NCBI GenBank assembly: GCA_045577455.1
Contig: JAZNIJ010000014.1
Coordinates: 1-5,937, forward strand
Length of the DNA stretch: 5,937 nucleotides
Source: SIG653 sp045577455
GTDB lineage: Bacteria > Bacillota > Clostridia > Oscillospirales > CAG-382
Direction: 5' to 3'
Shown here: piece by piece, positions 1 to 4,884 of the stretch
How the letters are laid out: every line of letters begins with the position of its first letter
How positions within the stretch are numbered: position 1 is the stretch's first letter
Program-made: the position numbers and the translations under genes
Notes under the pieces: generated by a model
Database searches by the model: none
What the model was told of the DNA's origin: nothing
The model's input: only the letters and a program-made list of their open reading frames with translations

Positions 1-114
1 TGCTTTTTGAGAAAGACAATCAGAACAATGGAGATTGTACTGTAAACGGGAGGTTTGCAAATACATTCTCGCAATCCGCTCGTAAATCTCGTCAACTTAT
101 GAAAGGATTTAAAA

Positions 115-765
115 ATGAATATGACGATACGTTTAGAAACAGAAAAAGACTACAGAGCAGTAGAAGAGCTTACCCGTGAGGCATTCTGGAATGTATATAA
201 GCCGGGTGCTGACGAGCATTATTTTGTCAATCAGATGAGAAATCACCCCGATTTTATCCCTGAGCTTGCATTTGTGCTTGAGAAGGGCGGCAAGATTATC
301 GGCAACATTATGTACACCAAGGCGCATCTTGAGGACGAAAAGGGCGAGCGTAAGGAAATCCTCTCCTTCGGACCTCTCTGTGTTGCTCCCGAATATCAGA
401 GGCAGAAGCTCGGTAAGCTTCTAATTGAGCATTCCTTTGAGGCGGCAAGAAAGATGGGCTACGATGTGAACATCATTTTTGGTAACCCCGGAAATTATGT
501 CAGCCGTGGCTTTGTCAGCTGTAAAAAGAAGAATGTCAGCTTTATTGTTGACGGCAACTTCCCTACGGCACTTCTTGTCTGCGAGCTTATTCCCGATGCA
601 CTTGACGGCAGAAAGTGGATGTATATTCCGAGTACCGCCGCCGACTGCTGTGAGGACATTGCCGCAGTTGAGGCTTTTGATGCCACCTTCCCCGAAAAGG
701 AAAAGAAGTGGATGCCGAGTCAGGAGGAGTTTTATATCTACAGTCATTCTTCCGTAGTAAGATAA
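115..765 (+). CDS. GNAT-family N-acetyltransferase, YhbS-like
   Basis: This is a predicted cytosolic acetyltransferase that would move an acetyl group from acetyl-CoA to an unidentified amine or other small acceptor. The 216-residue protein opens with the usual GNAT beta strand and helix (IRLETEKDYRAVEELTREAF, residues 5-24). The acetyl-CoA binding motif A is at about 88-104 (LCVAPEYQRQKLGKLLI); its Q-x-x-G core (Q97-G100) is intact, but the second glycine of the loop is replaced by K101. The segment IIFGNPGNYVSRGF at 120-133 resembles the GDPxYYxRFGF signature of YhbS/COG3153-type enzymes, which supports that subgroup. Residues 140-216 form a tail without a recognised motif. The start is ATG 115, seven bases after AAAGGA (102-107); the in-frame ATG at 121 is an alternative. 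The gene stands alone and ends in its own terminator. The substrate cannot be inferred. The family call is firm, the subgroup likely. Confidence 0.93.
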   Translation: MNMTIRLETEKDYRAVEELTREAFWNVYKPGADEHYFVNQMRNHPDFIPELAFVLEKGGKIIGNIMYTKAHLEDEKGERKEILSFGPLCVAPEYQRQKLGKLLIEHSFEAARKMGYDVNIIFGNPGNYVSRGFVSCKKKNVSFIVDGNFPTALLVCELIPDALDGRKWMYIPSTAADCCEDIAAVEAFDATFPEKEKKWMPSQEEFYIYSHSSVVR

Positions 766-780
766 GCGTAAACACTGAAT

Positions 781-816
781 ATCGCCGAGAGATTAAATTC
801 CTCGGCGGTATTTTTT
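781..816 (+). terminator. Intrinsic terminator after the GNAT gene
   Basis: CGCCGAG (783-789) pairs perfectly with CTCGGCG (801-807), extended outward by a T-G wobble and an A-T pair (781-782 with 808-809). An 11-base AT-rich loop lies between the arms, and a run of six T follows (811-816). It begins 15 bases after the GNAT stop, so the acetyltransferase is probably a single-gene unit and the next gene needs its own promoter. Confidence 0.9.
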
Positions 817-837
817 GTGGAAATTTTGGGCGAGGTG

Positions 838-846
838 TGATATAAT
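838..846 (+). promoter_or_regulatory. Putative extended -10 promoter for the phosphatidyltransferase gene
   Basis: TGATATAAT contains a perfect TATAAT box (841-846) preceded by the TGN extension. It lies 22 bases after the upstream terminator's T-run, where a new promoter would be expected. No good -35 hexamer sits at 17-18 bases; the nearest, TTGTGG (815-820), is 20 bases away. The transcript would start near 853, which is incompatible with translation from ATG 845 but fits a start at ATG 878 behind AGGTGA (868-873). This is inferred from sequence only. Confidence 0.45.
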
Positions 847-877
847 GAGTTCACCAATAAGATTTACAGGTGAACAA

Positions 878-1384
878 ATGACAAAACATATTGCAAATAT
901 AATCACAGCTTGCCGTATTATCGGCAGTATTCTGCTGTTGTTCTTCCCTGCATTTTCCGTAGCTTTTTATATCATATATCTCCTGTGCGGTTTTAGTGAT
1001 ATGATAGACGGTACTATTGCAAGAAGGACAAACAGTACAAGTGAGCTCGGAAGCCGGCTGGACACTGTTGCCGACCTCATTTTCATAGCGGTAGCTTTGA
1101 TTAAAATATTGCCGGCAATCCATATTTCGTTTTGGCTGTGGATTTGGGGCGGTGTAATTGCAGTTATTAAAATCGGCAATATTATTTTGGGATATGCTTC
1201 TGAAAGACATTTTGTATCCTTGCATACGGTTATGAATAAGGTGACAGGACTGCTTCTGTTTCTGTTGCCCTTGACAGTATCCTTTGCGGAATTGAAATAC
1301 ACTGCCATAGTTGTATGCTCTGTAGCAACATTTTCCGCAAGTCAGGAAGGTTATTATATTATAAAAGGACGGAAAATTGTTTAG
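878..1384 (+). CDS. CDP-alcohol phosphatidyltransferase family membrane protein
   Basis: Members of this family displace CMP from a CDP-linked lipid or alcohol, typically making phospholipid headgroups such as phosphatidylglycerol phosphate, within the cytoplasmic membrane. The complete signature D-x2-DG-x2-AR-x8-G-x3-D-x3-D is present: D41, D44, G45, A48, R49, G58, D62 and D66. The aspartates bind the divalent metals and include the catalytic base. The 168-residue protein is strongly hydrophobic, with about five or six membrane segments and a short N-terminal helix before the catalytic loop, as is usual for the family. The start is uncertain. ATG 878 gives the family-like N-terminus MTKHIANIITACRI behind AGGTGA at only four bases. 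ATG 845 would add 11 residues and has GAGGTG (832-837) at a better seven-base distance, but it overlaps the likely -10 box. A TTG at 815 is also in frame but falls in the terminator T-run. Similarity to PgsA is generic, and the acceptor alcohol cannot be read from sequence. Confidence 0.9.
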   Translation: MTKHIANIITACRIIGSILLLFFPAFSVAFYIIYLLCGFSDMIDGTIARRTNSTSELGSRLDTVADLIFIAVALIKILPAIHISFWLWIWGGVIAVIKIGNIILGYASERHFVSLHTVMNKVTGLLLFLLPLTVSFAELKYTAIVVCSVATFSASQEGYYIIKGRKIV

Positions 1385-1411
1385 CTTTAAGAATAACCCC
1401 CGACTTGCCAT

Positions 1412-1428
1412 AGCAACAGCGAGTTGCT
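1412..1428 (+). promoter_or_regulatory. Inverted repeat upstream of the XRE regulator, possible operator
   Basis: AGCAAC (1412-1417) and GTTGCT (1423-1428) form a perfect 6-bp inverted repeat around AGCGA, with the right arm touching the proposed -35 hexamer of the regulator gene. It has no T-run after it, so it is a poor terminator. A site for autoregulation by the downstream helix-turn-helix protein is plausible but unproven. The left arm lies in ATAGCAAC (1410-1417), which recurs exactly at 3434-3441 in the MATE promoter. Confidence 0.35.
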
Positions 1429-1456
1429 TGTACAAAAATATAATTAGTGATAGAAT
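1428..1456 (+). promoter_or_regulatory. Putative sigma-A promoter of the XRE/zinc-ribbon regulator
   Basis: TTGTAC (1428-1433) and TAGAAT (1451-1456) are separated by exactly 17 bases. Transcription would begin around 1463, right at the ribosome binding site GAGGTGAT (1463-1470), giving a very short leader. A second box, TATAAT at 1439-1444, matches -10 consensus better but has no -35 at the right distance; it would give a more ordinary leader of about 24 bases. One of the two is probably used. Confidence 0.45.
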
Positions 1457-1474
1457 AACACTGAGGTGATAAAA

Positions 1475-2239
1475 ATGGAAACAAAGGATATTATTCTTGA
1501 ATTGAGAACTAAAAAAGGCTTATCTCAGGAGGAACTTGCCGAAAAGGTATTCGTAACCCGACAGGCAGTTTCCCGTTGGGAGAACGGTGAAACAGTGCCG
1601 AACACGGAAACGCTGAAGCTTTTGTCAAAGCTTTTTGATGTTTCTATCAATACTCTTTTAGGCTCTCCCCGTAAGCTCATCTGTCAGTGCTGCGGTATGC
1701 CACTAGAGGACGGAAACATCAGCAAGGAAACAGACGGACTTTTCAATGAGGATTACTGCAAATGGTGCTATGCTGAGGGCGAATATATGTACCACGATAT
1801 GGACGAGCTGATTGATGTCTGCGTAAAGCACATAGCAAGCGAGGAGTTTCCTGCCGATAAGGCCCGTGCTTATATGAAGGATATGCTGCCGAAGCTTGAC
1901 TATTGGAAAAAATACAAGTACCTCGGAGGTGCGGAGAAGTTCAACGAATTTAAGGGGCAGCTTATCAGTGAGTTCAATGCTTTACATATTGAAGGTATGC
2001 CGAAGGTTGAAAGTCTTAATGCACTCGTTGGTGCATACATTAACCTTGAATACAGGCTCCCGAACGGGCAGACGGTAAAATTCCTTGACGATAATGCAAC
2101 CTATCTCGGCAATCAACTCCAATGTGAATTCGGTGGTGACCGATGCTTCGGCATTGCCGCCAATATGGAATTTCTGCTTGTCTGCACCTATGATGAGGGC
2201 GGCGAAAATCCCGAGCTTGTGGTATATAAAAAAAGATAA
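1475..2239 (+). CDS. XRE-family helix-turn-helix regulator with zinc ribbon domain
   Basis: This is a predicted transcriptional regulator of 254 residues with three parts. Residues 5-62 are an XRE/Cro-type DNA-binding domain; the helix-turn-helix QEELAEKVFVTRQAVSRWENG is at 18-38. Residues 70-115 are a zinc ribbon with CQCCGMPL (C70, C73) and YCKWCY (C95, C98). The trailing helix DMDELIDVCVKHI and the later AYMKDMLPKLDYWKK match the putative zinc-ribbon family often found as stand-alone proteins in Firmicutes. Residues about 175-254 form a strand-rich domain (LEYRLPNGQTVKFLDD, LLVCTYDEGGENPELVVYKKR) that I do not recognise; it could be an effector-sensing domain. The start is ATG 1475, six bases after GAGGTG; a GTG at 1466 inside the ribosome binding site is unlikely. 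No clear terminator follows; the next feature is the promoter at 2253. Targets may include itself and nearby genes. Domain calls are firm, the ligand and targets unknown. Confidence 0.92.
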   Translation: METKDIILELRTKKGLSQEELAEKVFVTRQAVSRWENGETVPNTETLKLLSKLFDVSINTLLGSPRKLICQCCGMPLEDGNISKETDGLFNEDYCKWCYAEGEYMYHDMDELIDVCVKHIASEEFPADKARAYMKDMLPKLDYWKKYKYLGGAEKFNEFKGQLISEFNALHIEGMPKVESLNALVGAYINLEYRLPNGQTVKFLDDNATYLGNQLQCEFGGDRCFGIAANMEFLLVCTYDEGGENPELVVYKKR

Positions 2240-2252
2240 AATCTAAATTTTC

Positions 2253-2281
2253 TTGACAGCCCCTTTGTGCTATGTTATATT
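2253..2281 (+). promoter_or_regulatory. Strong sigma-A promoter driving the hydrolase leader RNA
   Basis: A perfect -35 TTGACA (2253-2258) is followed after 17 bases by TATATT (2276-2281), itself preceded by the TGN extension TGT (2273-2275). Transcription should start near 2288. This is the best match to consensus in the window. It lies about 200 bases upstream of the hydrolase start codon, so the transcript has a long untranslated leader. Confidence 0.8.
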
Positions 2282-2287
2282 ATAATT

Positions 2288-2429
2288 ACTCTTTGCACTG
2301 CATATAAATCTACAGTACAAACTGATCAGACCGTGACTAGGGTCATGGAGTCGGGTCGCAAAAAGCGACAGTGGAATATTTCATCCACGGGACAGTAGGA
2401 GCTACTACTGATTCGTGGGTGTTTTTTTT
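2288..2429 (+). ncRNA. Structured leader RNA, candidate riboswitch or attenuator (class unknown)
   Basis: The region between the promoter and the hydrolase has no convincing reading frame but is dense in pairing. CCGTGAC (2331-2337) pairs with GTCATGG (2342-2348) around a TAGG loop. GTCGC (2355-2359) pairs with GCGAC (2365-2369) around five A. GTGGA (2371-2375) can pair with TCCAC (2384-2388). CAGTAG (2393-2398) pairs with CTACTG (2405-2410). The same TCCAC strand also belongs to the terminator stem 2382-2389/2414-2421, so the third hairpin and the terminator exclude each other. This is how transcription-controlling riboswitches and attenuators work: a stabilised upstream fold would let RNA polymerase read into the hydrolase. 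There is no sign of a leader peptide or of T-box, TPP, SAM-I, cobalamin, FMN or lysine signatures. Guanidine-IV (mepA) RNAs of Clostridia are a class worth testing, given the nearby MATE gene, but I cannot confirm a match. It may instead be an independent small RNA. Confidence 0.6.
2382..2429 (+). terminator. Conditional intrinsic terminator in the hydrolase leader
   Basis: CATCCACG (2382-2389) pairs with CGTGGGTG (2414-2421) over eight positions, with one wobble, and is followed directly by eight T (2422-2429). The stem encloses a second hairpin, CAGTAG/CTACTG (2393-2410). It lies 54 bases before the hydrolase start codon and faces the same way, so it would block hydrolase expression unless bypassed; no strong second promoter is seen between it and the gene. 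Confidence 0.85.
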
Positions 2430-2483
2430 ATACATTTTAAAGCCCCACATAGTGCAAGAATTATTTTATACGGAGGTTTTAAA

Positions 2484-3368
2484 ATGAACTACCAATTCAC
2501 ACGAGAAGACGTAAACTTTTACTCTAACGGAACAAGGTGCAGTGCGTGGCTGTATCTTCCCGAAACGAACAAGAAATGTCCCATCATCGTTATGGCTCAC
2601 GGCCTTGGCGGTACCCGTGAAATGAGGCTTTATGCCTTTGCAGAGAGATTTGCGAAGGCGGGATATGCCTGCTTCCTTTTCGACTACCGCAACTACGGTG
2701 CAAGTGACGGCGACAAAAGACAGCTTATCAATGTAAAAATGCAGCTTCACGACTGGAACACCGCAATAGATTTCATCAAAAAGGACAGCCGTGTTGACGG
2801 GGATAAGCTTCTGCTCTTCGGCTCATCCTTCAGCGGCGGTCATGTTACATACCTCACCGCTCACAGAAACGATGTCAAGGGTACCGTTGCACAGTGCCCC
2901 TATACCGATACAATGGCAACGATTAAAGAGGTCGGTCTGCCTTATATCATCAGAAGGTCGCCCTATGTTATTGCCGATGTGCTGTCGAGCCTTACGGGCT
3001 ATCACCCAGTTATGATGAAGCTTTCCACCTACAGCGGCGAGCTTGCGTTTATGCAGGCCGACGAGAAAACCACCAACGACTTTATCGAGGGTGCAGACTT
3101 CATAAACGAAGCTCCTGCAAGAACTCTCCTTGAATTTGTGAAGTATTCACCGGGTAAATTCTTCGGCAAGATAAACACACCCATTTATGTTGCCGCCTGT
3201 ACCAAGGATGACCTTGCACCTGCCGACAAGACCCTTGAGCTTGCCAAGAAGGCTAAAAACTCCGTTTGCAAGAGATACGACTGCGGACATTTTGAGATTT
3301 ACTGCAACGAGCTTTTCGAGGAAGCGGTTACAGATTACATTGAGTTTTATAATAAAATTTTTGCATAA
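2484..3368 (+). CDS. Alpha/beta hydrolase (serine hydrolase, esterase/peptidase-like)
   Basis: This is a predicted 294-residue cytosolic hydrolase of the alpha/beta fold, acting on an ester, amide or similar bond; no signal peptide is visible. The oxyanion-hole motif HGLGG is at 39-43. The nucleophile elbow GSSFSGGH (113-120) places the catalytic serine at S115, in a G-x-S-x-S form rather than the textbook G-x-S-x-G. The acid is D242 or D243 in CTKDDLAP, and the histidine is H269 in CGHFEIY, so the triad looks complete. FDYRNYGASDG (66-76) is the usual strand-4 region. Residues about 140-225 probably form a lid or cap that sets substrate choice. The start is ATG 2484, six bases after a perfect GGAGGT (2472-2477); a GTG-type start at 2415 would lie inside the terminator and is rejected. 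Expression probably depends on read-through of the leader terminator upstream. The gene ends in its own terminator. The substrate is unknown. Confidence 0.92.
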   Translation: MNYQFTREDVNFYSNGTRCSAWLYLPETNKKCPIIVMAHGLGGTREMRLYAFAERFAKAGYACFLFDYRNYGASDGDKRQLINVKMQLHDWNTAIDFIKKDSRVDGDKLLLFGSSFSGGHVTYLTAHRNDVKGTVAQCPYTDTMATIKEVGLPYIIRRSPYVIADVLSSLTGYHPVMMKLSTYSGELAFMQADEKTTNDFIEGADFINEAPARTLLEFVKYSPGKFFGKINTPIYVAACTKDDLAPADKTLELAKKAKNSVCKRYDCGHFEIYCNELFEEAVTDYIEFYNKIFA

Positions 3369-3376
3369 AGAAATCT

Positions 3377-3413
3377 CCCCCGACTTTCTTAATTGAAGGT
3401 CAGGGGCATTTTT
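3377..3413 (+). terminator. Intrinsic terminator after the hydrolase gene (repeat copy A)
   Basis: CCCC (3377-3380) pairs with GGGG (3403-3406), then after a C-A mismatch GACTTTC (3382-3388) pairs with GAAGGTC (3395-3401) with one wobble, around the loop TTAATT. Five T follow (3409-3413). It begins eight bases after the hydrolase stop. The hairpin is nearly identical to the one at 4834-4865. Confidence 0.88.
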
Positions 3414-3423
3414 CGTCTTATCC

Positions 3424-3452
3424 TTGCAACTCTATAGCAACTATGCTATAAT
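3424..3452 (+). promoter_or_regulatory. Sigma-A promoter of the MATE transporter gene
   Basis: TTGCAA (3424-3429) and a perfect TATAAT (3447-3452) are 17 bases apart, and the -10 has the TGC extension (3444-3446). Transcription should start near 3459, leaving a leader of about 28 bases with AGGAG (3477-3481) five bases before the ATG. It starts after the hydrolase terminator, so the transporter is a separate unit. Confidence 0.75.
3433..3450 (+). promoter_or_regulatory. Perfect inverted repeat over the MATE promoter, candidate operator
   Basis: TATAGCA (3433-3439) and TGCTATA (3444-3450) are exact inverse complements separated by ACTA. The repeat fills most of the spacer and runs into the -10 box, a typical position for a repressor site that blocks RNA polymerase. 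Part of the symmetry comes from the TGCTATAAT extended -10 itself, so chance is not excluded. The binding protein is unknown; the XRE regulator at 1475-2239 is one candidate because ATAGCAAC is shared with its own upstream region. Confidence 0.5.
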
Positions 3453-3486
3453 GTCACGGACAAATTCAGAATAAACAGGAGTTAAA

Positions 3487-4821
3487 ATGAAAAAACCAAT
3501 TCAGCTTTCAGATCATTTCGGCTACAAACGGCTTATCCGTTTCACAGTTCCGTCAATTCTTATGATGATTATCACATCAATCTACGGTGTGGTTGACGGA
3601 TTTTTTATTTCAAACTTTGTGGGTAAAACTCCCTTTGCCGCAGTTAATTTCATTATGCCCTTTCTTATGGTTGTCGGAGCCTTGGGCTTTATGTTCGGTA
3701 CAGGCGGCAGTGCACTTATAGCCAAAACTATGGGTGAGGGAGACGATGAAAAATCACAGAAGATATTTTCTCTTATCACCTATGCGACTATTTTAAGCGG
3801 TGTAGTTATTGCTGTGCTGAGTATTATTTTTCTTCGACCCATTGCTTCATTTTTAGGTGCAGAGGGCTCAATGCTTGATGACTGTGTTACCTACGGCAGA
3901 ATTATTCTTGTTGCCCTGCCTTTTCTTATGGTACAGTATGCCTTTTCAAGTCTTGTTGTAACTGCTGAAAAGCCTCAGCTGGGACTTATTGTAACTATCA
4001 TCGCAGGTGTAACTAATTTTATCGGTGATATACTCTTTATGGTTGTGCTTAAGTGGGGTGTACCCGGTGCCGCACTTGCAACTGCTATCGGTCAGATTAT
4101 AGGCGGTATCATACCACTTATCTATTTCGCTCGCAAAAATCCCAGTAAATTAAAGCTCGGCAAGCCCGAATGGGATAGCAAAGCTCTTGTGAGGACCTGT
4201 ACCAACGGCTCGTCGGAGCTTCTCAATAACATTTCAATGTCAATTGTCGGTATGCTTTACAACGCACAGCTTTTAAAGTTTGCAGGTGAAAACGGTGTTG
4301 CGGCTTACGGTACAATAATGTATGTAAACTTTATCTTTATTGCAATCTTCATAGGTTATGCCGTAGGTGTTGCTCCCGTAATCAGCTTTCATTTCGGTGC
4401 AAGAAATCACGATGAACTCAAGGGACTTCTTAAAAGAAGCTCAGTGCTTATTGTTTCAACATCTGTAATTATGTTCCTTGCAGCAGGGCTTTTATCAACT
4501 CCTCTTGCAAAAATCTATGTAGGCTATGATGCAGAGCTTCTCAGCATGACCGTTCACGCATTCAGAATTTATGCCTTCTCTTTCCTTTTTGCAGGTGTAG
4601 CAATCTTCGGCTCGGCATTCTTCACCGCCCTCAATGACGGACTTACCTCTGCACTTATATCTTTCCTGAGAACTCTTGTTTTCCAATGTGCATCGGTAAT
4701 GCTTCTGCCCCTTGTATTCGGCCTTGATGGAATATGGATGTCCATTATCGTTGCCGAATTTATGGCTGTTGTTGTAACGGTTATCTTCATACTTACAAAG
4801 AGAAAGAAATACGGATATTGA
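3487..4821 (+). CDS. MATE-family efflux transporter
   Basis: This is a predicted integral membrane exporter of 444 residues, the normal length for the multidrug and toxic compound extrusion family, whose members use a sodium or proton gradient to expel cationic drugs and metabolites. About twelve hydrophobic segments fall into two similar halves, with a central loop near residues 213-235 rich in charged residues (ARKNPSKLKLGKPEWDSK). The first segment carries the family-typical pattern with P22, D37 and GFFISNFVG (38-46), as in MepA-like clostridial members; the second half repeats it more weakly around ELLNNISMSIVGMLYN. The start ATG 3487 has AGGAG five bases upstream. The gene has its own promoter with an overlapping inverted repeat, so regulated expression is likely. 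It sits directly after a leader-controlled hydrolase and a regulator, which could mean a shared substrate or stress, but no direct evidence links them. The family is certain, the substrate not. Confidence 0.95.
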   Translation: MKKPIQLSDHFGYKRLIRFTVPSILMMIITSIYGVVDGFFISNFVGKTPFAAVNFIMPFLMVVGALGFMFGTGGSALIAKTMGEGDDEKSQKIFSLITYATILSGVVIAVLSIIFLRPIASFLGAEGSMLDDCVTYGRIILVALPFLMVQYAFSSLVVTAEKPQLGLIVTIIAGVTNFIGDILFMVVLKWGVPGAALATAIGQIIGGIIPLIYFARKNPSKLKLGKPEWDSKALVRTCTNGSSELLNNISMSIVGMLYNAQLLKFAGENGVAAYGTIMYVNFIFIAIFIGYAVGVAPVISFHFGARNHDELKGLLKRSSVLIVSTSVIMFLAAGLLSTPLAKIYVGYDAELLSMTVHAFRIYAFSFLFAGVAIFGSAFFTALNDGLTSALISFLRTLVFQCASVMLLPLVFGLDGIWMSIIVAEFMAVVVTVIFILTKRKKYGY

Positions 4822-4833
4822 TGTATAAGTTAA

Positions 4834-4865
4834 CCCCCTGACCTTCTTGATTGAAAGTCAGGGGG
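4834..4865. terminator. Bidirectional hairpin between convergent genes (repeat copy B)
   Basis: CCCCCTGAC (4834-4842) pairs perfectly with GTCAGGGGG (4857-4865); after a C-A mismatch TTC pairs with GAA (4844-4846 with 4853-4855) around TTGATT. It occupies the 63-base gap between the MATE stop and the amidohydrolase stop on the other strand. Flanking T-runs are weak on both sides (GTTTAATT on +, TTAACTTAT on -), so termination may be imperfect. It closely resembles the hairpin at 3377-3406. Confidence 0.7.
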
Positions 4866-4884
4866 TGAATTGTTTAATTCAATT

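Noticed and set aside
40..110. Possible promoter for the acetyltransferase (TTGCAA at 55-60)
   Set aside because: No acceptable -10 hexamer lies 16-18 bases downstream; the promoter may be left of the window.
3..179. Open + frame from the left edge (LFEKDNQNNGDCTVNGRF...), ending inside the acetyltransferase gene
   Set aside because: It overlaps the well-supported GNAT start by about 60 bases, shows no recognisable motif and has no visible start. It may be chance; the upstream gene, if any, cannot be judged from this edge. Another frame stops at 43-45 and is too short to assess.
851..1435. Long - strand open frame (194 codons) opposite the phosphatidyltransferase
   Set aside because: The + strand gene has a complete catalytic signature; the antisense product is cysteine- and glutamine-rich, with no family resemblance, as expected of a shadow frame.
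2281..2286. Second TATAAT box downstream of the TTGACA hexamer
   Set aside because: The spacing to TTGACA is 22 bases, too long; TATATT at 2276-2281 has exactly 17 and a TG extension, so it is the better -10.
2322..2329. CTGATCAG palindrome and resemblance to the hammerhead ribozyme core CUGAUGA
   Set aside because: The core differs at a key position and the GAAA and cleavage-site parts of a hammerhead are absent nearby, so no ribozyme is called.
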